Assembly (NCBI RefSeq): GCF_004138335.1
Contig: NZ_RYFW01000001.1
Span: forward strand, 1 to 64,000
Direction of reading: 5' to 3'
DNA: 64,000 nucleotides
DNA from: Peristeroidobacter agariperforans
GTDB taxonomy: Bacteria > Pseudomonadota > Gammaproteobacteria > Steroidobacterales > Steroidobacteraceae
A model generated the notes under the pieces. The model was not told the origin of the DNA and did not search any database. It saw only the letters and a list, made by a program, of their open reading frames with translations. How positions within the stretch are numbered: the stretch's first letter is position 1; every line of letters starts with the position of its first letter. Both the position numbers and the translations under genes were made by a program. Positions 25,597 to 34,393 of this stretch are shown here, in pieces.

Positions 25597-27895
25597 GACG
25601 GCGCTCGTAGATACCGTAGTTGATCCGCTTGGCCGCCTCGACCATCTCTGGATAAGGAATATCGGTATTGGTCACGAACCCGACGTTGTAGTTCTCGCCG
25701 TCGTAGGCGCGGCCCGTTACCGGGTCATCGATGTACTGGAACCAGTGCGCACCCACCATCGCCGGGTTGTCGATCACCGTTTCCATGTACTGCTGGTAGA
25801 TCCGCGCACGATCGGCTTGATTCGTGCCGTGGACCAATCCCGGATGATACAGGCCGGTATCCGCCGTGGAGCCGATGTGGAACTCGCCGATGATCGTCGG
25901 CACATCCAGATTCTTCAGGAAACCCCAGGTATCCGGGTGCATGGCCTCACGATAATTGTTGAAGCTCATCACGTCGACATACTTCTTGGCCGCGCGGATC
26001 GTTTCCTCCGGCATGCCCCATTCGGCCATGCGCACTCCCATGTACATATGATTCGGCATGGCTTTGGCAAGCTCATCGTGCACGACACGGAAGTAGCGAT
26101 CGGAGAAATCGAAGAGCAGCTGCGACAGATCCGATTTCATCGCCGGCGTGATCGTCTGCACTTTCGCCGTCGCGGCAAACTGCTCCCAGCTCTTGAAATC
26201 GGTCTTCCATGCGTCGTTCAGTGCACCGACCTGCGGGTAGCGCGCTTGCAAAATGCTCACGAACCGCGCCTTCGCCGGACTGTCCGCAGCGGATCTCGAC
26301 AGTGCGTCGAGCGCGATGGCGAAGTGCGCGCGATCGCTGTCGAGACGTCCCCAGCTCTTCTCATTGTCGATGAAGACTCCCACGCACCATGGCGAGCCCT
26401 TGACCTCGCGCGCCACCTGCTCGATCGTGAGGCGAGCGCGCCGCACGAACTCCGGATCGTACGGATCGGGCATCGGCGCCCACACGTCGCTGCCGGAGGA
26501 CACGGTCTTGTAGTTGCCGATGATCCAGCCGTTGGCAAAGTAAGGAACCTTCTCATTGTCGTAGAACATCGGATCGATCCAGTTCCCTAACGACGTGAAT
26601 CCCCAGTCGCGCATCCGATCGATGGTGACCTGGCGCCACGTGCGCATGTAGGAGCCTGGCGAGCTCTCGCCGTAGCGGCGCTCGAGATTGGCCCGGTAGA
26701 AGCTGTAGATCTCGCCGTGCTCGAGCGGCCCCATGTGGAAGGTGCGGCGGTAACCATAGTGCTCTCCCAGCGGGTCGTCGTAGGCCGGCAGCCATTCAAA
26801 CATCTGACGGCGCAGCGGCGATGCGAGAAAGCGCGTGTTCAGAGCGTCCCCCTTCACCGGCACGATATCGGCCGAGTCTTCGGGAGTGAGTTCCTCGCCA
26901 TCGATGTGGCGCACGCGCGCGCTGCCGAAGTCATAGCCAGTGACTGTGTCGAGATTCGCCATGCGCACATTGGCGAGGGCGCTCGAGAAGTGCAGGTAGC
27001 CCTCCGGATCGATCAGCCACCATTTGCCATCCACTTTCTCGGCGCGGAAGTATCCGGTGGCCTTGCGCTTGGGTCCCTCGCTCCAACCGCCGAATCGGGA
27101 GCGGCCGGCGGGGCCCTTCGAGTTGGCCAATTGAGCCAACTCCGTGCGGGCGGCTTGCTGGAGTTCCTGCAAGGAGTGGATCTTGGTCGGATACTGCAAG
27201 CGTGCGTTCTGTCCAAACTCGTCCACCAAGCCGCTCAGGTAAAACGGGTCCACGGGCGGGTTGACTCGCAGGCGCACGTTGTCGACCACCAGGCGCCGCG
27301 GTGCCATGAGCGACTGCGTGGCAAGTACGATCTTTTTCACGCGGGTGAGATCGAATTTTTTATCGCCCCAGCGCCACGACATCTTGCTCTCGACGGATTG
27401 CCACGCTGGCGGAGTCTCTCTCATGCCCGCATCCACCGTGCCCACGAATCCATTCAGCACTGCATAAACCGTCTGCGACGTGCCCGCCGGAATGACGGTG
27501 GCGCGCGATTGGCTGGCGCCACGCTCGTCGATGAGAACTACATAGAGCTGGGTCGAAAGCTTGCTGAGGTTGGTGACATCGAGCGCCAGATTGACATCGC
27601 CGTGTCCGCTCCAATCCCACGTCTGCGGCGCTTGCAGCGTTACGGTGCTCTCCTCGCGTGGCTCGAAGTCGATCTGCAGCGCTCGCGTGCCTTCAGTCAC
27701 GCCGTTGCCACCGATGCGCTGGATGCCAGCGTGCTGCACGGAGAGGCGCTCGGGCGCCGCAGTTTCGAATGTCTCGACTGTCATCGACGAAGTCGGTACT
27801 GCCGACGCGGCGGCGAGCGACGTGACACAGAGCAGTGCGCAGGTGCCAATCGAACCCATGCCACCCCCGAAGCGAACATCGTTCAATCTCTTCAT
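25586..27895 (-). CDS. GH50 beta-agarase
   Basis: 769 residues from the ATG at 27895, with a signal-peptide-like N-terminus (GSIGTCALLCVTSLAAASA). An N-terminal CBM-like beta-sandwich (about 40-230) precedes the GH50 barrel, recognisable from GYFRAEKVDGKWWLIDPEGY, YGYRRTFHMGPLEHGE, WCVGVFIDNEKSWG and IIGEFHIGS, which hold the candidate catalytic Glu residues. The end is FQYIDDPVTGRAYDGENYNV. GH50 enzymes release neoagarobiose or neoagarotetraose from agar, often exo-wise. First gene of the operon GH50-transporter-SDR-DgoD-ACS transporter-GntR; operator 2 lies 38 bases upstream of the start. Confidence 0.93.
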   Translation of the reverse strand: MKRLNDVRFGGGMGSIGTCALLCVTSLAAASAVPTSSMTVETFETAAPERLSVQHAGIQRIGGNGVTEGTRALQIDFEPREESTVTLQAPQTWDWSGHGDVNLALDVTNLSKLSTQLYVVLIDERGASQSRATVIPAGTSQTVYAVLNGFVGTVDAGMRETPPAWQSVESKMSWRWGDKKFDLTRVKKIVLATQSLMAPRRLVVDNVRLRVNPPVDPFYLSGLVDEFGQNARLQYPTKIHSLQELQQAARTELAQLANSKGPAGRSRFGGWSEGPKRKATGYFRAEKVDGKWWLIDPEGYLHFSSALANVRMANLDTVTGYDFGSARVRHIDGEELTPEDSADIVPVKGDALNTRFLASPLRRQMFEWLPAYDDPLGEHYGYRRTFHMGPLEHGEIYSFYRANLERRYGESSPGSYMRTWRQVTIDRMRDWGFTSLGNWIDPMFYDNEKVPYFANGWIIGNYKTVSSGSDVWAPMPDPYDPEFVRRARLTIEQVAREVKGSPWCVGVFIDNEKSWGRLDSDRAHFAIALDALSRSAADSPAKARFVSILQARYPQVGALNDAWKTDFKSWEQFAATAKVQTITPAMKSDLSQLLFDFSDRYFRVVHDELAKAMPNHMYMGVRMAEWGMPEETIRAAKKYVDVMSFNNYREAMHPDTWGFLKNLDVPTIIGEFHIGSTADTGLYHPGLVHGTNQADRARIYQQYMETVIDNPAMVGAHWFQYIDDPVTGRAYDGENYNVGFVTNTDIPYPEMVEAAKRINYGIYERRHGK

Positions 27896-27932
27896 TTGTC
27901 GTTTCTCGATAAAGACCGGGACCGGACCCAGT

Positions 27933-27949
27933 ATGTCAATTGTCGACAA
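27933..27949. promoter_or_regulatory. Putative GntR operator 2 (GH50 promoter)
   Basis: ATGTCAATTGTCGACAA, centred on the perfect 12-bp palindrome ATTGTCGACAAT. Only 64 bases separate the GH50 start from the end of the SMP-30 gene, so the promoter must overlap this site or lie inside the SMP-30 gene. Confidence 0.65.
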
Positions 27950-27959
27950 TCTACACAAG

Positions 27960-29003
27960 TCATCCGGGCGCGCGAGTGAGGGTGCGAAGCTGCAGCAGGC
28001 ACTTGTCGGCCGTTACGAACAAAGTCCGGCCGTCCTCGCCAAAACAGCAATTCGCGGTCGCACGGCCGGTAAAGATACGACCGAGCGCACTTCCATCCGG
28101 TGAAATCACGATCACTCCTCCCGGTGCCGTCGCGAATACGGTGCCGTCATGCGCGACGGTCATGCCATCGGGCAGCCCGGGGCTGTCGGCCGAACGGTGC
28201 GCTGCCATGTCGTACCACACTTCCCCATCGTCCACGGCCCGGCCATCCTCCAACCTGAAGCGCCGGATGAGCGGCGCCTGTTCGTCGGACTGGGAGACAT
28301 ACAAATAGCGCTCATCCACCGACAGCGCGATCCCATTTGGGTAGCTCATCGCTCGTGACACCAGTCGCGCGCCTCCCGAGCCGTCGCTCTGGTACACCCC
28401 GTTGAAGGCGCGCCGCCGCGCGGCCGAGCGATTGCCCTTCCTGAGGCCGTACGGCGGGTCGGTGAAATAGATAACGCCGCCGCGCGAAACGACGAGATCG
28501 TTCGGACTGTTGAATGGCGTGCCGCCCGAGTCCAGCACCTCGCTGAGCGCACCGCTCGCGAGCGACAACTTCCGCAGCGAGCGGCTGTCCTGATCGCAGA
28601 TCAACAGCGCGTCCTCCTCCGGCAGATACAACAGCCCATTGGTCCCCGGCATGACTTCCGGATCGACCGCAGCCTCGCCCAGCGAGCCGGCAGGCGCGCG
28701 CCGGACGGTCAGGCCGCCGGCCGAGCTCCACTGGTAGATCCGATTCGCGGGTATGTCCGAGAAATACAGGCAATTGCGCTTGGAATCCCAGGTCGGTCCT
28801 TCGGGCCAGATGAGTCCATCGGCCAGAACGATCGGCCGGCGACTGGCGTCGAGGTACCGATCGAGCCGAGGATGCCAGCGCTCGATGGCGCCAATGTGTC
28901 GTTCCGCAGTTTCACCGCTTCGTCCTGCACTCATCGCGCTGCCTCCCAAGATACCTGTCACCGCGATCAAGAACTGCCTTCGATCGGTCGTGCCCGCCCG
29001 CAT
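27960..29003 (-). CDS. SMP-30/gluconolactonase-family sugar lactonase, exported
   Basis: 347 residues from the ATG at 29003. The N-terminus has a twin-arginine-like DRRQFLIAVTGILGG, so a periplasmic site is likely. A six-bladed propeller follows, with EGPTWD carrying the metal Glu, NSPNDLVVSRGGVIYFTDPP with the metal Asn and substrate-binding loop, and GLPDGMTVAHDG with the metal Asp. These are the family's metal ligands. The probable role is opening of the galactono-lactone made by galactose dehydrogenase. It is transcribed away from the cycloisomerase gene, with operator 3 between them. Confidence 0.85.
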   Translation of the reverse strand: MRAGTTDRRQFLIAVTGILGGSAMSAGRSGETAERHIGAIERWHPRLDRYLDASRRPIVLADGLIWPEGPTWDSKRNCLYFSDIPANRIYQWSSAGGLTVRRAPAGSLGEAAVDPEVMPGTNGLLYLPEEDALLICDQDSRSLRKLSLASGALSEVLDSGGTPFNSPNDLVVSRGGVIYFTDPPYGLRKGNRSAARRRAFNGVYQSDGSGGARLVSRAMSYPNGIALSVDERYLYVSQSDEQAPLIRRFRLEDGRAVDDGEVWYDMAAHRSADSPGLPDGMTVAHDGTVFATAPGGVIVISPDGSALGRIFTGRATANCCFGEDGRTLFVTADKCLLQLRTLTRAPG

Positions 29004-29075
29004 GCCGCTGCCCTCCGCTCGTCCACAAAACCCGATCGTTCCCGACCGCATGTTGAATGTCTACACTTGACTAGA

Positions 29076-29092
29076 TTGTAGATAGTTGACAA
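29076..29092. promoter_or_regulatory. Putative GntR operator 3 (divergent SMP-30 / cycloisomerase promoter)
   Basis: TTGTAGATAGTTGACAA, matching TTGTC-N7-GACAA except at the fifth base, ends 10 bases before the ATG at 29103. A further half-site pair (GTCTACACTTGAC, 29059-29071) is adjacent. The site can serve both divergent genes. Confidence 0.6.
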
Positions 29093-29102
29093 TCTGCCGT
29101 CC

Positions 29103-30251
29103 ATGCAAACACCAACCGACGCGGCCGCGGACGAAATATCCCGCAACAGCCGGGCAACCCAGATAGTCCGCATCGAAAATCTGCTGTACCGCGTGCCGCT
29201 GCGTCAGGTCCTGGTCGACGCGGGCCACGGCGACCACACGCATTTCGAGCTGGTGATCAGCAAAGTGCACTGCGCCGACGGCGCATGCGGCGTCGGTTAC
29301 ACCTACACGGGCGGCAAGGGCGGCACCGCGATTCGAGCGCTATTGCGCGATGAGATCGCTGGCTTGCTGCATGGAGCGAACTCCGCCGACATTGCCGGTC
29401 TGTGGAAAAAAATGCGGCAAAGTCTGCATTACCTCGGCTGCGGCGGCGTCGTGGGCTTCGCGATCTCGGCCGTCGACGTGGCTCTGTGGGACCTGCACTG
29501 CCGACGCCTGGGCCAGCCTTTGTGGCGCGTCGCAGGCGGCCACGCGAACACCGTGCCTTGCTACCGTGGACTCATCGACCTCGGCTTCTCCGAGGAACAA
29601 TTGGTGGAAGTTGTCGCCGCAGAGATCGCTCGCGGCCATACGGGCATCAAGTTGAAAGTGGGCCGTCCCGATTACCAGACCGACGTTCGCAGAGTGCGTC
29701 GCGTGCGCGACGTGATCGGCCCGGCAGCGGTCATGATGGCCGACGCCAACTACAGTTGGGACGCCAGCACCGCCATCGCATTCGCGAAAGAGGTGGCGGG
29801 CGCCCGGCTGCATTGGTTCGAGGAGCCGGTCGACCCCCACGACTTCGACAGCTACGCAGCGATTGCACAGGCCGTGGATATTCCACTCGCCTCCGGCGAG
29901 AACCTGCGAACGTTCGCCGAATTCCGTGAGGCCATTCGTCATGCGCGCCTCGGTTATTTGCAGCCGGACGCGTCCAATCTCGGCGGCATCACCGGCTGGC
30001 TGGAGGTGGCGCGACATGCCGCATTACATGGTCTGAAAGTCGCCAGTCACGGCATGCACGAGCTTCACGTGTCGCTCATGGCCGCTCAGCCGAACGCCTC
30101 ATTGCTCGAGGTGCACTCCTTCCCCATCGATGAGTACACGCACCGCCCGTTCGAGGTCGCGAATGGCATCGCCACCGCGCCCGAGGTTCCCGGCACCGGC
30201 GTCGAGTTCGACTTTGCGCGCCTGAAGCCGTATCTGGTTCACGAAGGATAG
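29103..30251 (+). CDS. 3,6-anhydro-alpha-L-galactonate cycloisomerase (enolase superfamily)
   Basis: 382 residues. The sequence follows the known marine Vibrio cycloisomerase closely as I recall it: PLRQVLVDAGHGDHTHFELV, GYTYTGGKGG, WFEEPVDPHDFDSY, LQPDASNLGGITGWLE, SHGMHELHVSL and EVHSFPIDEYTHRP. Active-site residues visible are KLKVGR (catalytic Lys), DANYSW, FEEP and SGENL (metal acids) and SHGMHE (catalytic His). It converts anhydrogalactonate to 2-keto-3-deoxy-L-galactonate, the diagnostic step of agar catabolism. First of seven genes on the plus strand, directly behind operator 3. Confidence 0.93.
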   Translation: MQTPTDAAADEISRNSRATQIVRIENLLYRVPLRQVLVDAGHGDHTHFELVISKVHCADGACGVGYTYTGGKGGTAIRALLRDEIAGLLHGANSADIAGLWKKMRQSLHYLGCGGVVGFAISAVDVALWDLHCRRLGQPLWRVAGGHANTVPCYRGLIDLGFSEEQLVEVVAAEIARGHTGIKLKVGRPDYQTDVRRVRRVRDVIGPAAVMMADANYSWDASTAIAFAKEVAGARLHWFEEPVDPHDFDSYAAIAQAVDIPLASGENLRTFAEFREAIRHARLGYLQPDASNLGGITGWLEVARHAALHGLKVASHGMHELHVSLMAAQPNASLLEVHSFPIDEYTHRPFEVANGIATAPEVPGTGVEFDFARLKPYLVHEG

Positions 30252-30260
30252 TCAGCTGTC

Positions 30261-31280
30261 ATGCAGAAAGCAGAGTACCTGGGCAACCGTCGATTCGAGA
30301 TCGGCGTCGGCCACATGGCGCAACCGGCGCCGGATGAAGTCACATTGCGCGTTGCATATGTCGGGCTGTGCGGCACCGATCTGCACATCTACCACGGCAA
30401 GATGGATCATCGCGTCCATCCCCCCGGCATCATCGGACATGAAATGTCCGGCACGGTCGCCGTGCTCGGCGAGTCGGTCAAGGGCTTCGCCGTCGGCGAC
30501 AACGTCGTCGTCCGCCCGCTCGACTACTGCGGCTCCTGCCCGGCGTGTACTGCAGGCCATTCTCATGTCTGCCATCGACTCAAGTTCATGGGTGTCGATA
30601 GCACCGGCGCACTCCAGTCGTACTGGACCGTCAAGGCGCGCAGCCTGCACCGACTGCCCGACAACGTCGATTTGAAACGCGGGGCGCTCGTGGAGCCGCT
30701 GGCTGTAGCCTGCCATGACGTAGCACGCTCACGCCTTCGAGCGGGCGAGAGAGCCGTCGTACTCGGCGGCGGGCCCATCGGCCAGCTCATTGCTCTCGTG
30801 GGCAAAGCGCTCGGGGCGCACGTTCTGGTCTCCGAGCCGCATGCGTTGCGTCGGACTTATGCCGCCGACGCCGGCATCGAGGTCTTCGATCCCACCGGCG
30901 CGAATCTTGCCGAGCACGTGGAGGCGTGGACCGGAAGCAAGGGCGCCGATGTTGTCTTTGAAGTCGCGGGCGTGCCTCAAACTGTACAGATGATGACCAA
31001 GATCGCCGCGGTACGCGGCCGCATCTGCATGGTCGCGATCCATTCGTCCCAGCCGCCCGTCGATCTGTTTCGTTTCTTCTGGCGCGAACTGGAGCTGCTC
31101 GGTGCGCGCGTCTACCAGGCCGAGGATTTCGACCGCGCCATCGAGCTGATCGCCAGCGGACAGATTCCGGTCGACCCCTTGATTACATCAGTCCGGCCGC
31201 TTGCGGACGTCCAGCGCGCCTTCGAGATGCTCGATACCGGCCAGGCCGGCATGAAAACGCTTTTGGAGTGCCGCGCATGA
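30261..31280 (+). CDS. Zinc-dependent alcohol dehydrogenase, candidate 2-keto-3-deoxy-L-galactonate 5-dehydrogenase
   Basis: 339 residues, medium-chain dehydrogenase. The catalytic zinc Cys is in VGLCGTDLHIYHG and the His/Glu in GHEMSGTV. Structural zinc cysteines are CGSCPACTAGHSHVC. The Rossmann turn is VLGGGPIGQL. It belongs to the sorbitol/threonine/L-galactonate dehydrogenase group. In agar degraders this step oxidises C5 of 2-keto-3-deoxy-L-galactonate. It starts nine bases after the cycloisomerase stop, and its TGA overlaps the next ATG, so it is tightly coupled to the KduD-like gene. Confidence 0.82.
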   Translation: MQKAEYLGNRRFEIGVGHMAQPAPDEVTLRVAYVGLCGTDLHIYHGKMDHRVHPPGIIGHEMSGTVAVLGESVKGFAVGDNVVVRPLDYCGSCPACTAGHSHVCHRLKFMGVDSTGALQSYWTVKARSLHRLPDNVDLKRGALVEPLAVACHDVARSRLRAGERAVVLGGGPIGQLIALVGKALGAHVLVSEPHALRRTYAADAGIEVFDPTGANLAEHVEAWTGSKGADVVFEVAGVPQTVQMMTKIAAVRGRICMVAIHSSQPPVDLFRFFWRELELLGARVYQAEDFDRAIELIASGQIPVDPLITSVRPLADVQRAFEMLDTGQAGMKTLLECRA

Positions 31281-32044
31281 GCATCCAATCCTTCGATCTG
31301 AGCGGCAAGGTCGCGCTCGTTACCGGTTGCCGAAGAGGCATCGGCCAGGCGATGGCCATCGGCCTCGCCGAAGCGGGCGCGGACATCATCGGCATGTCCG
31401 CGTCGCTCGACCCCGATTCCGACTCAGTCGCCCGAGGCGTACGCGCAACTTCGCGCTCGTTCACAGGATACAAATGCGATTTCGCTGACCGTGGTGCACT
31501 GCATGCGGCGATCTCGAGCGTCATGCAGGCGCACCCGCGCATCGACATCCTGGTCAACAATGCAGGCACGATCCTACGCGCGCCGGCAGCCGAGCACAGC
31601 GACGAGTACTGGGACCAGGTTCTCGAGGTGAACCTGAGAGCACAGTTCGTGATGACGCGAGAAATTGGCCGACGCATGGTTCAGCACGGCGGCGGCAAGA
31701 TCATCTTCACCGCCTCCCTGTTGTCTTTTCAAGGAGGCATCCTGGTGCCAGGCTACGCCGCCAGCAAAGGCGGCATCCGGCAGCTCACGATGGCCTTCTC
31801 CAATGAGTGGGCCTCGCGGGGCGTGAACGTAAACGCGATCGCTCCCGGCTACATCGCGACGGATAATACCGCAGCCCTGCGCAGCGACGCCGTCCGTTCC
31901 GAAGCGATCCTGGCCCGCATTCCGGCCGGTCGCTGGGGCGAGCCAGAGGACTTCGCCGGCCCGGTAGTCTTCCTCGCCTCCGACGCTGCACGCTACGTTC
32001 ACGGCACCACTCTGGTGGTGGATGGCGGATGGATGGGTCGATGA
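31277..32044 (+). CDS. kduD: KduD-like SDR, candidate 2,5-diketo-3-deoxygalactonate reductase
   Basis: 255 residues from the ATG that overlaps the upstream stop (ATGA). Motifs are LVTGCRRGIGQAMA, VNNAGTI, the Ser of IIFTASLLSFQGG and YAASKGG, ending DGGWMGR as in KduD (2-keto-3-deoxygluconate 5-dehydrogenase). KduD interconverts 5-keto and 5-hydroxy 3-deoxy acids. Together with the preceding dehydrogenase it would invert C5 and yield 2-keto-3-deoxy-D-gluconate. Adjacency and order fit the pathway described for agarolytic bacteria. Confidence 0.85.
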   Translation: MSIQSFDLSGKVALVTGCRRGIGQAMAIGLAEAGADIIGMSASLDPDSDSVARGVRATSRSFTGYKCDFADRGALHAAISSVMQAHPRIDILVNNAGTILRAPAAEHSDEYWDQVLEVNLRAQFVMTREIGRRMVQHGGGKIIFTASLLSFQGGILVPGYAASKGGIRQLTMAFSNEWASRGVNVNAIAPGYIATDNTAALRSDAVRSEAILARIPAGRWGEPEDFAGPVVFLASDAARYVHGTTLVVDGGWMGR

Positions 32045-32081
32045 AGTCGCCGGCGCTCCAGTTGACAGTCGACCACGCATC

Positions 32082-32927
32082 ATGAAATCAGATATACGCA
32101 CCCGGTATGAGATCGACGGTTACTACGCACCGATCACTGTGCTGAACGAGGCGGAAGCCGCATCCATGCGCGCGCACCTCGACGCGCACGAAGCAGCGCA
32201 CGGTCCACTATCCCCCGCTCATCGCAACAACCCTCACCTGCTGTTCACTTGGCTGAACGATCTCATCCGCAAGGACACGATTCTCGACGCCGTCGGCGCC
32301 CTCATTGGCGATGACATCCTGGTCTGGGGCACGACGCTCTTCATCAAGGAGCCGCGTCATCCGGGGTTCGTCTCCTGGCACCAGGATTCGACCTACTGGG
32401 GACTCGACCCGGCCGATGTCGTCACTGCCTGGGTCGCCCTGTCGGAGAGCAACTCACAGAACGGGGCGTTGTGCGTGGTTCCCGGCAGTCACGCACTCGA
32501 TCAGCGCCCGCACATCGATACTTTCGATTCGGCGAATATGCTTTCACGCGGCCAGGAAATCGCCGTGAAGGTGGATCCCGCCACCGCGATGACCTTGACT
32601 CTCGACCCCGGCCAGATGTCGCTGCATCACGTGCGCATGATTCATGGCTCGGGTTCCAATGTCTCGGATCGGCGTCGCATCGGATTCGCCATCCGCTATC
32701 TCCCGCCGCACGTCCGCCAGCTGAGCGGGAATCGCGACACGGCCACACTTGTGCGTGGCAGGGATCGCCACGGGAACTTCGACATGGAGCAGGTGCCGCG
32801 CCGAGATTTTGGCGCAGAGGAGCAGCAGTTTCACGAGCACGTCGCGAAGCTGCAAAATCAGATCATCATGGCTGGAGCCACCGTCGATCCTCGGCGCAAA
32901 GCCACTGAAACCGCAACGAAGAGTTAG
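32082..32927 (+). CDS. Phytanoyl-CoA dioxygenase (PhyH)-like Fe(II)/2-oxoglutarate oxygenase
   Basis: 281 residues from the ATG at 32082. The iron-binding HxD is in FVSWHQDSTYWGL and the distal His in SLHHVRMIHGSG, followed by RRRIGFAIRYL, whose Arg should hold 2-oxoglutarate. Members hydroxylate or dealkylate small molecules. No known agar step needs an oxygenase. Within the anhydrogalactose operon it could remove O-methyl groups from methylated galactose, or act on a side substrate. The stop is four bases before the aldehyde dehydrogenase ATG. Confidence 0.85.
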   Translation: MKSDIRTRYEIDGYYAPITVLNEAEAASMRAHLDAHEAAHGPLSPAHRNNPHLLFTWLNDLIRKDTILDAVGALIGDDILVWGTTLFIKEPRHPGFVSWHQDSTYWGLDPADVVTAWVALSESNSQNGALCVVPGSHALDQRPHIDTFDSANMLSRGQEIAVKVDPATAMTLTLDPGQMSLHHVRMIHGSGSNVSDRRRIGFAIRYLPPHVRQLSGNRDTATLVRGRDRHGNFDMEQVPRRDFGAEEQQFHEHVAKLQNQIIMAGATVDPRRKATETATKS

Positions 32928-32931
32928 AGGC

Positions 32932-34368
32932 ATGGACTACTATCGCTGTTTCGTCAACGGGCGCTGGATCGATGCGCAGCACGCGCGTCGCCTTACCGTC
33001 GTCGACCCCTCCAACAACGAGCCCTGGGCGGAAGTGCCGGACTGCTCGCCCGAAGACGCGCAGACCGCCCTGGCCGCCGCCGCGCAAGCGCAGAAGGCAT
33101 GGCAATCGCTGCCTGCCATCGAACGCGCTCTATACATCGAAGCAATCAGTGTGGCACTCGAATCCGACCGCGATCATTTCGCCCGACTGCTGGTCCGCGA
33201 ACAGGGCAAAACGCTGCGCGAGGCGCATGCCGAGGTTTCCGACACCATCGGTTACATGCGCTACGCAGCTCAATCCGCACGCTGGTTGCGTGGCGACATC
33301 TGGCCGGCCGATAGCCCGAACGAGCATCTGTTCACCTTCCGTGTGCCCTATGGCGTCGTCGTCGCCCTATGCGCTTACAACTATCCGCTCGCACTGATCG
33401 GCCGCAAGGTCGGCCCTGCCCTCGTGACGGGAAACACGATCGTCATCAAGCCGCATGAAGCCACTCCGGTGACCGCAGCGGAGTTCTGCAGGCTGGTCGC
33501 AAGCGTCGGTGTGCCGGCGGGCGTCGTCAACATGGTCACGGGCGGCGGGGCCACGACAGGCGCGGCCCTCGTCAAGAGTTCCATGACGCGGATGATTACT
33601 CTCACAGGCAGCGCCGCTGCCGGCAGGAAAGTCGCGGAGCTGGCTGCAGGCAATCTGGCCGCGCTGAGCCTGGAGCTCGGGGGCAAAGCGCCTTTCATCG
33701 TTCTGCCGGACGCCGATGTGGATGCCGCCGTCGAAGCAGCCGCAGTTGCCCGCTTCAGCAACTCCGGACAAGTCTGCATCTGCAACGAGATGCTGCTGGT
33801 CCACCGAGCCATCGCGCAGGAGTTCATCGACAAGCTGGTGACGCGGGTCGGCCGCATCAAAGTCGGCAATCCAATGGATGATCCCGACATGGGCCCGCTG
33901 GCGACGCCACAAGCACTCGAGCGAGTGGCGTCGCTGGTCGAAGCGTCGCGGCAAGCCGGCGGGCAGGTCGTGCTCGGCGGCACGCGACCGGAGGTGCCGG
34001 GCCGTCGAGGCGGCAACTGGTACGCCCCGACGGTAATCGTCGACACCACGGCGACGATGCCAGTGATCAAGGAAGAAATATTCGGTCCGGTACTGCCGGT
34101 GCTCACGATCGACAGCGCCTCTCAAGCCGTCGCACTGGTCAATTCTCGCGAGGACGGCCTTTCCGCCTACCTCTGGAGCAGAGACAACTCGACCATCATG
34201 CAAATGATCGGCGAGCTGCAGACAGGCACCGTATTCGTCAACAAGGGCATCTCAGGCTCGGTGCACGGCTATCACACCGGACACAAGCTGAGCGGGCTCG
34301 GCGGCGAGGATGGTCCGTACGGGCTCGAGAACTACATGCAAAAGCGCACGGTCTATATGAAGTATTGA
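32932..34368 (+). CDS. Aldehyde dehydrogenase, candidate 3,6-anhydro-L-galactose dehydrogenase
   Basis: 478 residues from the ATG at 32932 with AGAGG before it. ALDH features are KPHEATPVTA, ITLTGSAAAGRKVAEL, the general base Glu in LSLELGGKAPFIV and the catalytic Cys in NSGQVCICNEM. It is of the lactaldehyde/succinate-semialdehyde type, as are the characterised anhydrogalactose dehydrogenases. It would oxidise anhydrogalactose to anhydrogalactonate, the substrate of the cycloisomerase heading the operon. Cofactor preference is not read from the sequence. Confidence 0.87.
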   Translation: MDYYRCFVNGRWIDAQHARRLTVVDPSNNEPWAEVPDCSPEDAQTALAAAAQAQKAWQSLPAIERALYIEAISVALESDRDHFARLLVREQGKTLREAHAEVSDTIGYMRYAAQSARWLRGDIWPADSPNEHLFTFRVPYGVVVALCAYNYPLALIGRKVGPALVTGNTIVIKPHEATPVTAAEFCRLVASVGVPAGVVNMVTGGGATTGAALVKSSMTRMITLTGSAAAGRKVAELAAGNLAALSLELGGKAPFIVLPDADVDAAVEAAAVARFSNSGQVCICNEMLLVHRAIAQEFIDKLVTRVGRIKVGNPMDDPDMGPLATPQALERVASLVEASRQAGGQVVLGGTRPEVPGRRGGNWYAPTVIVDTTATMPVIKEEIFGPVLPVLTIDSASQAVALVNSREDGLSAYLWSRDNSTIMQMIGELQTGTVFVNKGISGSVHGYHTGHKLSGLGGEDGPYGLENYMQKRTVYMKY

Positions 34369-34393
34369 TGCGCTCGTCGAACCGATCTTAGAC

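Noticed and set aside
26717-27979. Plus-strand ORF of 420 codons
   Set aside because: Antisense of the GH50 gene and its promoter; no motif.
32062-32073. TTGACAGTCGAC upstream of the oxygenase gene as a further GntR operator
   Set aside because: Only part of the palindrome fits and the spacing is wrong; it lies inside an operon, so no promoter is expected.
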